Shown in pieces: positions 1 through 11,579 of a stretch of DNA of 64,000 nt. Positions within the stretch are counted from its first letter, which is position 1; each line of letters begins with the position of its first letter. Under the pieces are notes generated by a model, which worked only from the letters and a program-made list of their open reading frames with translations, had not been told where the DNA came from and made no database searches. Both the position numbers and the translations under genes were made by a program. The stretch covers positions 9,874,065 to 9,938,064 of the forward strand of contig OZ018416.1 in assembly GCA_963969595.1 (NCBI GenBank), given 5' to 3'. This DNA is from Neckera pumila. Taxonomy: Eukaryota > Streptophyta > Bryopsida > Hypnales > Neckeraceae.

Positions 1-599
1 TGATGTTTTCAAATTGCAACTAGTTTTTTCCTCAATTCCATCAGCTGTAAAATAACAATGAACTCTCTGAATATTGATTTGATGTCTCAGCTCTGATGTT
101 GTCTTCTTCATGCTATCTCCTTGTACAATAGAAGTTCGTGAATTGTTGATATATAATCCTTGATACATGAGGTAGGCTTTCTGAATTGTCATTTGAAAAT
201 GTCTTTTGTTTCACACTATATGCTTCAATTCAATTCAACAATTTTTTCATTTATAGACATAAGAACATAATCATGAAACTTTGATATATTCTTTAACCAA
301 AGTTTATTCATTTTCATGCTTTGGAATTTCTCACACAACTCATCAACATTCTTTTGCAAAAAAAAAGGCTATTGGTCCACAACTCCAACAAGACCAAATC
401 AATGAATGATGTGTGACCCTATACACTATTGACCAATAAGTTAGTTGCTCATGTGCTTGCCTGCGGTTGTTGGCATCATTTTTTGTGAAGAAAAATTGAA
501 AGTTTTTCATTTTTATCCCAAACAAATAAAAATACACTTTCCTCAATACATGCCAAACATGACTGAAACTACAATAATAATATGTCTTTTGTATGCATC
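1..599. other. AT-rich spacer
   Basis: I see no gene or clear repeat here. The two short ORFs are low-complexity. Confidence 0.6.
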
Positions 600-641
600 A
601 TTTGTTTGTTTGTATGTTTGTTTGTTTGTTTGTTTGTTTTT
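600..641. repeat. (TTTG)n microsatellite
   Basis: About ten units of tttg with one interruption (tatg). It abuts family-A sequence. Confidence 0.9.
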
Positions 642-714
642 GTTTTGATATTAGAATTGAGGGTTTTTATTTCATTCTAAGGCACATTGCTTTTACATTC
701 ATGTTGCATGTAAG

Positions 715-970
715 TTGGGCACCCCCAAATGTGTCACTCACCCAAAACTGCCATCATCACTTTGGGTACATCTCTAAACTCAATGTGTACCTATGTGAAA
801 GAAACGGATTCAAAAATCAGAACCTCTACCAAGAAAAATTGACCCTTCATAACTTTTGCATACGGAATCCAAACTTAGTGTTCTTTGGTGTGGTGGAACC
901 TCCACTCATTTCGCCAACAAGAAAATATGAAAATTTGAACAATCTTTTTATAGTAATTAAGCGCAGTAAT
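715..970 (+). repeat. Dispersed repeat family A, copy 1
   Basis: It shares ordered blocks with 2070-2262 and 13529-13760: 'gtacatctc.aaa.tcaat', 'cctctaccaa.aaaa', 'gttctttggtg', 'aacctcc' and 'aagaaaatatgaaaa'. No coding sense is retained. It is probably a MITE; the ends resemble GGTGGGTACCCC and its complement. Confidence 0.6.
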
Positions 971-2069
971 CAAGTATAATGATCTTCAAACAAGTCAAGG
1001 TTGAGGTTTTAAAAATTGAAATATATACAAAATTCAAATTTTGCTCTTGAATATGTAAGTTTTATATTTCCCATTTTTCAAACTAGATATCTTTTGTTTT
1101 ACAACTCCAATGCAAAATTTGATTGAAGATCTAAAGTTGTGCATGTGCATTTGCTCTAGTAGGGTGGGGATTATTCTATGGAATTATGAAAGGTTCTCAT
1201 TTTCTCTTAAAGGTGAAAAAAAAAAATTTAACAAAGTTGTAAGCTGATTTTTACCTTGATATTTCTTATTGTTCACCTTCAATGATTGATTTGATTGATG
1301 ATTTAAGTATGTAGGGATGTAATTTCTTTACAAGGGAATGTAACTTCTATGTCAATACATCATTAGAATACTTGTAGACCATATTTATAGGTTCAAAATT
1401 TAAACTATAATAAGTTTTTAAACTTTAGGAAATTTCCAAATCTCAAATTGGAATAGAGACTTCACTTTATAAACTTTATAGAATTATTTAGTTGGACTCA
1501 AATTCAGATAAAATCATTTTTATTGCTATTATTGAGATTAAGATCATGGATCTATAAGTTGCCAAAATACACTAAGAAAACATTTATTGAAATTCGTGGA
1601 TAAAGCATCTTATGAAGGATCATCAATACATCTCAATGACATAATTTCCACTATAATTCACTTAGTGGCAACCAATGTTTTTCTTAGCAATATTTCACTC
1701 AATAGAAATATATTGTTTTGAGGGAATATTAGGCAATATGTTCTTCTACTTTTATAAGACAGATTTGTTGAATTTCTACATTTTCCTAGGATAACAATAT
1801 TCTTTTTGATGAATGCACATTTCTATGGTTGAATAATTTAAATTCCACCCTCATTTTGTATGTTTCATACATATATAGATGTAAACCACTTCACCATTTC
1901 GACAAAGATTGCTTTCTGCATTGCCCAAAATGAACAAAAAAGAAATCTCTTATGACAACCAACCTTTCACACCAAAAATTGAATGTAATTAATCTTATTT
2001 TTATTGAGTTTTTGTGGTTCAAAGTTATCCATTAGCCACTTCTTGCATTTGATTAGAGTTAAAGAAGCA
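971..2069. other. AT-rich spacer
   Basis: No recognisable gene, repeat or splice structure. Confidence 0.6.
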
Positions 2070-2262
2070 TAAAGTAGGTACATCCAAAATCACACCCTTC
2101 CTTATACCACTACCATCACTTTATGTACATCTCCAAAATCAATATACACCTATGTGAATAAAACAAATTTAGACCCTCTACCAAAAAAACTTTGTCCCTT
2201 CATTACTTTTGCATAGGTATCTAAATGCCATGTTCTTTGGTGCATTAAAACCTCCTATCACT
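2070..2262 (+). repeat. Dispersed repeat family A, copy 2
   Basis: Related to 715-970 across 'tgtacatctccaaaatcaat', 'cacctatgtgaa', 'ctctaccaaa' and 'ttgcata'. It runs directly into a family-B copy on its right. Confidence 0.6.
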
Positions 2263-2269
2263 TGCCACC

Positions 2270-2640
2270 TATCACTGTTTTGTTTTGTTTGTTATGTTGA
2301 GATCTTCCGGACCGTGCATCTTCTAGGTGCGTGCTTGGTACCATTAGAAAGCTCTTGGCAAGGAAGGGTGCACGGGCTTGGTTTTGTGTCGTTTGGACCT
2401 ATGGTGCGGAAGTTATTGAATTTCAAAGTATTTATGGATCAAAAAATAAGAAAATTACTTTTACTTTGATTTTGGTTGCGTTCTTGGTACCATTGGAAAG
2501 CTCTTGGCAAGGAGGGGTAGATGGGCTTTGTTTCGTGGCGTTTGGAATGACGATGTGAAAAACATTGAATTTCAAAGTTTTTATTATGAATTAGAAACTT
2601 AGAAAATTATTTTTACATTGATTTTGGCTGTGGCAACGGC
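2270..2640 (+). repeat. Dispersed repeat family B, partly duplicated in tandem
   Basis: This is the reverse-complement relative of the retroposon nested at 58562-58929. The core unit (cttggtaccatt.gaaagctc, then the 'gtgtcgtttgga' block, then 'gaatttcaaagt.ttta') occurs at 2335-2475 and again at 2485-2635. Short ORFs here are translations of the repeat. Confidence 0.6.
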
Positions 2641-3190
2641 ACAAGGCACACTAGTACTTATTAGATAAGCTTAAGAAGAATCTTCATAACATTTAGTAGC
2701 ATTTAGAGTGGCTGTCTTTGGTTCTCTTGAGACGTCATCTACAAAATTTCATCTATAGTGAGGCAATTCCAACTTTACTAACCAAACCCCAATTGAACAT
2801 TTTTAATTGTGGGGCAAACATTGTGCTGGCTCCTAATAGTGATGAGCATCTAAGAATCTACAAATTAAATATTAAAATACAAAGTCTTAATTATCAATCA
2901 TTGACACATATCTTCTCCCATCAAAACAAACTCTAATATTTAAAAAAGTAGCCACTCATCTTCTCCCATCAAGACAGGCTTTTATATTTAAGGAAGTAAG
3001 TAACTAGCAAGTGGGATGAGCCTCATCCCTATAGGCTTATAGGCATGACGGTCTAGGCTCACTAAATGGAGCATGTACCAACTAATAATTAATAATACTT
3101 CCATTGAACAACTGCAATTAGATTGTATTTCTTTCCTATTCACTATACACGTTGCATGATGTGTGTGCTTGTAACTACTTATGGGTGTGG

Positions 3191-3236
3191 AGTATTTCAC
3201 ACCGTTTCATCTGTCGGATGAAATGATGTGAAATAC
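3191..3236. repeat. Short hairpin shared with 49634-49690
   Basis: A 21-bp stem, agtatttcacaccgtttcat against its near complement, with a short loop. The right arm and following DNA (gaaatgatgtgaaata, catcattccat, 'actaaatgttat') recur at 49634-49750, showing a dispersed family. Confidence 0.5.
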
Positions 3237-3483
3237 TTTACATCATTCCATCAAAGAGGAGGCAATAGCAATATTGGCTACTAAATGTTATGATAGATTC
3301 ATGTGCCACTAAATAATGAAGGACTTTGGATTACGGCTCTATTATAAGGCAACAATGTCAATGAACCTCAAAAAGAGACTTGCTCCCAATTGTCATGATC
3401 AATGGCAAATCAATGGTCAAGATCAAAACCATTCCCATGTCCATCTTTATTGAGTTGACAAAGTATCACATTCAAATTGTAGT

Positions 3484-3575
3484 GGATTGTAAGGTGGGTA
3501 CCCCAGAAATCGCCACTTTTTGCATACCTAGTTACTATTATTAGAATAGTTTCTATTATTAGATTGGTCAAATTT
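3484..3575 (+). repeat. Dispersed repeat family A, short deletion copy
   Basis: Starts 'aggtgggtaccccagaaat' like the left end of the family and ends with 'tagttactattatta', the complement of the right end at 13727. The middle is missing. Confidence 0.45.
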
Positions 3576-4723
3576 TTACAATACAAAACAAACAAACAAA
3601 CAAACTTAAGGTATAGATGGACTGCTATGGAAAAGGCAAGCACACCGCATGTACATCTGAAAAAAAAAAAAAGTTCTCAGAAGAAGGATTGAGGTTAACT
3701 AAGATGAAAATCACATGTGTACTAAAACATGCCCTATAAAATTTAGATAATAAATAGATGCTCATTGTATAACATTTACCAGAAGGGCATTGAAATTAGG
3801 ATGGGGATGTGGAGAATCGACCAACTCAATTTTGACTGGCTTATAATTTTTGCATACAATTTTCAAATGTAATTTTTGGACTTCACATTTTAACCCTATA
3901 AGGATGCTACCTACCTAAAAAGGTATGATGATTAATTTCACTACTAATAGTAAAAATAGACAATGCACCTATTGGTTTAATAATTGGAGTATTTTGGTGA
4001 TTGCCTTGGTCATGGGGGACTACTTGCTTCCAGGGCTCAACTAGTACTCTTTGTGTGTCTTCTGATGTAATCATTGCACGTTGTGCTATGAGCAGAGGGG
4101 GGTTGGCAGCAATTTTGAGAGTGGAAAATGACTACAAAGGTCAATCAACATTGTGTGTGCAAAAAATTGAGGTTCCCCTCTATGTGTATAATGTAATCAT
4201 TAGTCAGTGAATAGGGTCATTTTTATTCAATCCGTTGCCTAGTAGTGAAGAAGATGTAGCTTTAAGCTTTTTTTGGGAGACAGAACAAGTGTCAGTAGAC
4301 AGTGCCAGCCTGATACCACAAATGGTCCTGGGCCTATACTAATTGCCTACAAAATGACAATCTCACACTAAACAATTAAGTGCCTACCAATACTCCTTGA
4401 AAATGCCTAAATAATACCACTTTAAATTAGTACTTGAAACTACACTTTGAAAGCACTCTAGAACTCAAAATTTGAGGACGATAGAAGTACTCCAAACTCT
4501 ACTTACTGCTTGAAACAGTTTGAAATAACGTCATATTCAACTTCAATCCTGAACATTTTGTTCAATTTGACAATCGTTTTTGGATTGAGGGAGTACCTAT
4601 CATTGACACATGACTAAAAATCATACCTAAGTACCTAACCAATGCACAATGCACAATGACGAATGTCATAAACTTTTGTTTGTTTTTCAATGATCTTACC
4701 TTTAAAAAAACATGAACGTTATC

Positions 4724-4750
4724 TACACAAAATAGTGAAATTAGGTTGCC
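4724..4750. repeat. Left arm of a 27-bp perfect inverted repeat
   Basis: tacacaaaatagtgaaatta followed by ggttgcc is found again, exactly reversed, at 7455-7481. The two arms lie on either side of the CACTA element. Confidence 0.8.
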
Positions 4751-4790
4751 CCACACTAATTTCTCAACAATCCACACTATAGAGATATTC

Positions 4791-7291
4791 CACTGCAAAA
4801 AAATGATGAAAAAACAACTTCAAGAAACGACTGCAAAACGACTGAAAAGCAGTCGTTCCGGACAAAACGACTGCAAAACGACTCAAGGCCCTGCAGTCGT
4901 TTAGGACAAGTTGTTTATAAACAACTAGACTTCTATTATCACCATCCATTTCTACATCCAAGGTAGAAATGGATGAAGTGATAAAGAAAGTTGGGCTTAA
5001 GGAAATGTCTGTAGAGCTGCCATGTGGAAAGTGGGAGTGTGGGACTTCTAAAACATCTGACGTGGACATCTGACATGGACATCCACGTGGCCAGTCGTTT
5101 TGAAGTTGTTTTAAAGTCATGACTGACCCATGATGAATCTGACGTGGATGGCCACGTAGGATGTCATTTTTGAGTTGTTTTTGAATCATTTTGCAATCAT
5201 TTTGTAGACTTTGCTGTTGATGTTATTATTGACGTTTCTAGTCATTTTTGAATAATTTTAAAATTAACATGATGTGTGTAGAAAAGAATGTGGGGCCCAT
5301 TATTTGAGTAGTCATTATGTAGTCACATATCAATACATTCAAAGTTTCACAATAATATACCATATACAATACACTACATACAATACATCATACATCATAT
5401 ACCATACATCGTATAATATACACCATACACCATACATCATATACCATACATCATACATTGTACACCATACACCGTACATTGTAATTGACATGTGTCACTT
5501 GGCTTTCAAAGCCACTTAATGTGTGAGTAAGAAGAAATGAAATGACAAGGCTTTTATACTAGTGGGGTGGTAGGAGACAAGACAAACCATGTGGGATATG
5601 TAAAACGCAGGAATTGTGTTACAAGTAGTATTTCAAATCTCATTTAAGCATGGTAGATTAATTTTTTTCAAAAACCTTTGAACTAAAAAAAGTTGGTAAA
5701 TCAACCTCACTTTCATCTCCAAAAATCCATTTTATATTTTGAGCCTCAAATCAAAAGTTATGGACAATTTTGAGAAAAGTATTAGAAAGGATATTTAGTT
5801 GAATAGCTCTACAGTGATCCAAGATGTTTCAACTCATTTTGCAGTTGCAGGAAGTTGTTTTGCAGTTGCGAGAAGTCGTTCTGCAATCGCAAGAAGTCAT
5901 TTTGCAGTCTTAAGAAGTCATTCTACAACAACACCAGAGAAGGAGCATTGTTGTTCATGTAAGAGGGGAATAAGCTTTAACAATTGCGGCTACAACTATG
6001 AAAACACCTTCCTACCTTTACGTTGGAACCTTCAGAATGTCTGTTTTGAATCATATGAAATGTCTGGAAATATTGCAAAGTTACCAATGCAAATGAGAAA
6101 TTATAGTTGTTGTCCCAGTAGGAGTATAAATGAATTTCAAAGTAAACCCCGACAAAGAAAACATGAGACCCTAACAAAACAAAAAGGCCATCGGGAATGA
6201 ATAATTTATAAGAGAAGAAAAAAATAATTTTTTCTTTTTAAAGAAGGTTGAAGAAATAAATTTAAGAAGATAAATAAAGACTAAAGAAAAGAAAAAGTCA
6301 AAAAAGATTTAAAGAAATGAAGAAGAAAATAGAAAAAGAAAAAATTGAGTAACAAAAAATAAATTACAAGGATTACAAAACTCTAAAACAATATGAAGGA
6401 ATAAAATTACCAAAATAAATAAATAATTATGTTTGTTTTTATAAAAAATTCTAGGAAATATCAGCAAATGAAACTAATAAGAGAAAAATAAAAAAATCAA
6501 CAACACATGAAAAAGAAAAAGGTAGAAAAAGAGATGAAAAGACTAAAATAAATTTTAAAAAGAGAATGAACAAGAAATAAAAAAAGAAGCCTTTTTGTAT
6601 GCATCATATTTTAAAGCTCAGATGAATGACTTCAAATCATTTGATCCCTACAAAAAAATAAAAAAATAAACAAAGAGTACATACTAAAAGTATTTAGGAA
6701 CTAAGGCACTTTAATTGCCTAACATTTATTAATTTGTTTGTAGACAACACATCATCTTGTTAAAGTTGCATCCTTTAACACTATATTGCATGGAAACATC
6801 ATAAAGATTAAAACTATTTTGCGCCAAAATACAGTGATTAGTCAGTCATTCTACAATGGCCCTACAGTAAAATCAAGGTTGTATGGAACATCTTTTTCTA
6901 TCATGTCTTTTGTAGTAGCCTCTTTCTTTTTCTTTTTCCATCAATAAGCCAAGAAGTCGTCTGCCAGTTACATATTTGTCTCAAAGTCATCTACCAGTTA
7001 CATTACAGTCATTTCTTAGTCGTGCTACAGTCATATTTTTAGTCATCTTCAATGCCACCCTGCCACATCAGACTGTTAACGACACTGTCAACGGAATGTG
7101 CAGATGAAACTCACCTTTTGTTAACTCTTCATCTCGCAGTCGCGGACGCGACTCTATGGCGACTCTGTGGTGGTTCAAGGGCTGTAGGGTTAGCAGCGTT
7201 GGTGCAATTAGGGAGCCGTAGTCGTTTTCTAGTCATTGTGGACATCCAGTCGTTTATCTCTAGTCGCATTTTGGCCCTTTTTCTTGTAGTG
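4791..7291. mobile_element. Non-autonomous CACTA (En/Spm) element
   Basis: The element starts CACTGCAA and ends TTGTAGTG, the CACTA signature, with a 3-bp duplication ttc on both sides (4788-4790 and 7292-7294). Both ends carry many copies of a subterminal motif around AGTCGTTTTGCAGTCG (4828-4910, 5850-5920, 6955-7270), which in this superfamily binds the transposase. The 2.5-kb body encodes no transposase; its centre is AT-rich, with a CATA-rich microsatellite and an A-rich stretch. Confidence 0.85.
5353..5482. repeat. CATA-rich microsatellite
   Basis: Degenerate units of atacaccatacatcat type repeat for about 130 bp inside the CACTA element. The short ORF across it is a translation of the repeat. 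Confidence 0.8.
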
Positions 7292-8536
7292 TTCACTGCT
7301 TTTGTACAATGAAGCAATCAATTCAAAACCATGTGTATATCTTAGATTTGTGCACCAGTTCAAGACTTGATTCAGAGCGTGGCATGCACCTCCATGTGGA
7401 ACAAGCATTGATCCATGAGGTAGTTTATCTCAGGCAAGGGAACCTAATTGATAAGGCAACCTAATTTCACTATTTTGTGTACACAAAAGCGCTTCAATCA
7501 GGTGATCTTGACAGTTAAATAAGTTTCATAGGGCTTTTTGCTTTAAATGTGCATGGAGCACCAACATTCAGATAGTTGTCACAACCCCACCGAGAGTTAC
7601 ACTCCCTCATTGACCCCAATTGACTTGGATTGCAAGCCTTGGAATTCATCAGCTCATCTGTAGTTTTCAATAATAATGCAACTTACACTTTATGCTACAA
7701 ATGAAACGCTCGAAACAAGTAATCGCGAGGGCAATGATGGCGATCTCAGTGCCAATCAACTGGAGATAAAAAGCATCACGTATCATTGGCATGAATGAAG
7801 CACTCCATCTCATGGTTTAACAATGCAATTCAAGCACCTGCCTCACTATGTAAACTAGATTGCCAAAATTATGGAGAGAATTAGAAGTTGACACAAATTT
7901 TGGTACATTGGCAATAACACAAACAATTTTGTGTGATTGGAACTTGTAAATAACTAAAATGATGTGGAGGATCTGTCCCTATACTGAAATAGTCTGGATC
8001 AATGGTAATCAAGTTGTTTCTTTGAATTGGAAATCATTTATTAATTTTGTTGACCGACCAACAAGAAATTTAAAGTACCACATGTTTGTCATGAAACTTG
8101 AACTTGTTGTTATGTAAGGTAACATGACCTTAAATTGCACAGTTAAGCAATTCAGCATGGTTTCCACTATTATATTGAAACAAAATTGTGGGGTCCAATA
8201 GGTAGCCAAAAAAAAGGGGATTCTAGATTCTCTTAGAATACATTTTTTGGACACCGTGTGAATAAACTATGAATTTGCAATTTTAGGTGTAGTTATCTTA
8301 GAGTGGAACCAATTTCTTGAAGGAATGAGTTGGGTCAGGTATTGTAGATAAGATTATTCCATTACAAACCAATGCTGTGAGATTCATGAAAGGATTTTTC
8401 AATTCAATTGAAAGTCTTAGATGTAACGAAGATGCATTTGTCCTCAATTTTTGGTAGAGGACTACAATGAACTACTCAAGCAACCATTACACAACCATTT
8501 CAAAGAAATAAATGGCAGTCTTTGTGAAAAATAATA
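7292..8536. other. Spacer with possible old retroelement scraps
   Basis: 7300-7450 on the minus strand has faint Copia-like words near the inverted repeat; the rest shows nothing. Confidence 0.35.
7455..7481. repeat. Right arm of a 27-bp perfect inverted repeat
   Basis: Exact reverse complement of 4724-4750. Neighbouring sequence on the minus strand (7300-7450) has faint similarity to Copia reverse transcriptase (LYKSS-like and ALNQVL-like words), so the arms may be pieces of an older retroelement. Confidence 0.75.
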
Positions 8537-8855
8537 CTCCCTTTGTCCCAAAACAGTAAGTGTCCACATTGGAACCTCTTGTAATTTTTTTTAAGACCAA
8601 ATCCATTGATCATATTGTAAAATGCATAACTCAAAAAGTCCAAACTTTTTAATGCAATGGTCACCGTTCTTGAGAAAAAAAAAGAAGGTCCAAATTTTAT
8701 ATCACTACAAGCAATGAAGAACATTGTATGTGTTCATTGCAACCTAAATAAAATCAGGCCCAGGCCCAAGAAAACCTCCATACAACGTATTGAAACCTAC
8801 TTAAAAAAAGCACAAGTTTCCAATGTGGACACTTTATTTCACGACAGAGGGTCTG
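8537..8855. mobile_element. Stowaway-type (Tc1/mariner) MITE
   Basis: Flanked by TA on each side (8535-8536, 8856-8857). The ends are CTCCCTTTGTCCC and, on the other strand, CAGACCCTCTGTCGTG; both continue into an inverted AAGTGTCCACATTGGAA. CTCCCTCCGTCCC-type ends with a TA duplication define Stowaway MITEs. At 319 bp it has no coding capacity. Confidence 0.82.
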
Positions 8856-9101
8856 TAGTTTTTGCGCTCAAATGATGATTCAGATGAGAAAAGGTTATGA
8901 CAGAATTGAGCGTCATCAAATTGCAAAAAAAAATCAATGTTGCAATTTGTGCGCTACAAGTGTATGAGGGCTTCACCTTTGTTGGTAATGACAGTACGTT
9001 TTTGGAGCACCTCACAAGTACGGAGTACCAAGGGTGTCCCGGGTGTCCCATGGTGCTGGTCAAATATATACTGTACTGGACAACGTGGTCCTGAAAGCAA
9101 A

Positions 9102-9429
9102 TAAGGGAGGAGGTTCTTAAACCGCTCGGTCTCTAAAATTGCCCACCTCCTCAATGTTCACAGTTTGTACATGTTGCTTTTTGCAATGTACAATCTGTGA
9201 ACATTTGAGGAGGTGGGCGATTTTAGAGCCCTCCGAAGCGTCAAAAATTTAAACTTCAAAAATTCATAACTAATTCCACAAAGCTCCAAAAAATATGAAA
9301 CGACTTGGATTGGATGTCAATTTCATTTGTCTTTGTAAGAAAATTTACTAAAAAATATTTCAAGAAGTTTCACCTCCCCAAAATTCAGTTTCAGCTCTTA
9401 AATGAGCTCTTTATGGACCTCCTCCCTTA
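9102..9429. mobile_element. Foldback MITE with an inner palindrome
   Basis: The outer ends are imperfect inverted repeats (TAAGGGAGGAGGT against its complement), flanked by gcaa on both sides. Inside, 9131-9172 and 9186-9228 form a 42-bp stem with few mismatches around a loop of about 13 bases. The two inverted-repeat layers suggest a nested or composite foldback element. Confidence 0.6.
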
Positions 9430-9832
9430 GCAAGAGAAAACCGACCAGCCATTGATTCAAATGGGGCACACACCTTCACGCATGGATGGAGGGATACCCA
9501 ATTCGTGGAGTGAATAACTAATAAAAACAGGTCGGCTTGATTGAGAGGCGGTGCATAACAAGCCAACTTTTAAACAAACAACAAGAGCGATGACGTCCAC
9601 TACAACGGTCAAATGGCCAAATGGTTAAATGGCAATGATTATTATGGCAGAGAGTTCTTCTCTGCGAGGGCAAAACATCCCATGATCTCGTGCAATGTCG
9701 TCCGAAAAGCAGACATCAATTCTCGGGTCCATTGTGACCAGGAGATCGTGGTGCATACTTCACAAGTTGCACTCTTGAATCAGTTGACAATTGCAGCGTG
9801 GGATCTGCTTTTTAGTCCCAAGATATCGGAAA

Positions 9833-9958
9833 ATCATAAAGAATAGGAGTAACGGAAAATCATGTAGAAAAGGAGGAATGAAAAATCATGAAGAATAGGA
9901 GTAACGGAAAATCATGTAGAAAAGGACAAATGGAAAATCATGAAGAATAGGAGGAACA
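9833..9958. repeat. Tandem repeat, about 54-bp period
   Basis: Alternating units 'aaaatcatgtagaaaagga' and 'aaaatcatgaagaatagga' repeat with a two-unit period of about 54 bp. It is followed by a looser array of 'tttgagatatgtatttgatg' units to about 10270. Confidence 0.75.
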
Positions 9959-10704
9959 GTTTGAGACACACTTTGTGGTTCAAATTGAGATGTATGATAT
10001 GAGATAAGTATTAGATGTGGGAAATGGCTACCGATTTGAGTTATATATTTGATGTGTAGTATGGTTCAATTTGAGACATTTTTGGTTCAATTTGAGATAC
10101 AAATTTGATGTGTGATATTTTCAATTTGAGACACATATTCACTGCATGATATGTTTCAATTTTGAAATACATTTGGTTCCATTTGAGATATGTATTTGAT
10201 GTGCAAGTATATTTCTATTTGAGATACATTTGGTTGAATTTGAGATATGTATTTGATGTATGATGTATGCATTTAGACGTAAGGTTAACTTTGGAAGAAC
10301 GTGGCCCTATCAACAAGGTATTCAAAAAAAGTTATTAAAGTTTTGAATAAGTACGTGCATTTCTATTGCCTATTGTTTCTCTAAAAGTCATTCTTTAGAC
10401 ATTTTGTCTTTGGCAAGCTTACAAGACTAAGTTAATTTGAGACATTTATTTTATTTGTAATATTTGATATGACTAAAAAAGAAGATGCATATGGTTAAAG
10501 ATTACAGGCGTGTATTCAATATCTGAAATATTTGAAATACTTATAGTTGGCAATAGTATGTAGCAGTAATGGGCCTTTGGGACATTTAAACCCTAAAGCC
10601 CTAAAGTTTGATTTTTTTGGCAATATAGTATTTCCAGTCATCCATTACCAATGGAATATTCTTGAAAATTTTTACACATCATTTGGTTGAGGAATAATTT
10701 CAAG

Positions 10705-10941
10705 CATTAGATGACATTGGACAGCATTAGAGGGCCGTTTCAAGCCCGTTCCCAAATTTGGCCCAATTCTGTGAACAGTTGGTACAAGCTGTCAAAATTT
10801 TTTAAGCAAAAAAAAAAAAAAAATCAAAAAAATGATGTGGCACGGGCTTGGCCACATTAGCCAGCAGTTATCTTGCGTTCCCGCAGTCTGGGAACGCATG
10901 ATAACTTACAGTCTTCCAAAGGCCTCAAATGTCATCTAATG
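10705..10941. mobile_element. CATTAG-family MITE, copy 1
   Basis: The ends are an exact 14-bp inverted repeat, cattagatgacatt. The body has 'agggccgtttcaagcccg', an A-run and a short palindrome around gttcccgcagtctgggaac. It shares its plan with 47385-47673 and, more loosely, 20373-20786. No clear target duplication. Confidence 0.6.
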
Positions 10942-11579
10942 TCACAACAATTTTTACAACATTTGACTACATGGTTAAAAAGTTATTGTATAATATGTAG
11001 TTTCTTTTGAAGTTCAAACAACATGGACAACCTCAAAAAAAATACTTTTTAAAAAATGAAAAATTTGAACTTGGCTCTCTATATTTATATATATACTTAA
11101 AAGCTTCAAATCATTCTATAATTTCAATTAACAATATGAAAGTTATGAGGAGTTTTAGTTGGTAGGCAATTGTAACGAAATTAGACCAAGCATAAGTTGT
11201 AAAGCTTAGTCTACATGGACCATGTTTCTACTCATGTGGGCACCCTTTTGGAGAAGTGGTACCAGAAATAAAAACCCTGGATAGAAGTCATCACCCAGGG
11301 CATTGATTCAATAGTATAACTTGGCACAATGTCTTGTAACCTAGTTGAACCTCTTATTTGTTGAATCGGTTTACATTTTCAAAATGTGAACTCCAGTGTT
11401 GTGGCACAGTAACATTGGGTTAAATTTGGAGGGACCATCCTCCATTTAGTGCATGGTGTTTTGCTACAGTGCAAAAGAAAAATGTTGCTTCTATCCCAAG
11501 AGACTGCACACAAACACTCCAATGAACAGTTACATAATTCTTAACTAGAATGTATCTCAAGCAAGAAGATAAATAGGAC

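Noticed and set aside
4490..4593. Short Stowaway-like element ending gattgagggagta
   Set aside because: Only the right end is convincing; the left end (tactccaaact) matches for too few bases.
5274..5519. Tyr/His-rich ORF
   Set aside because: Translation of the CATA microsatellite.
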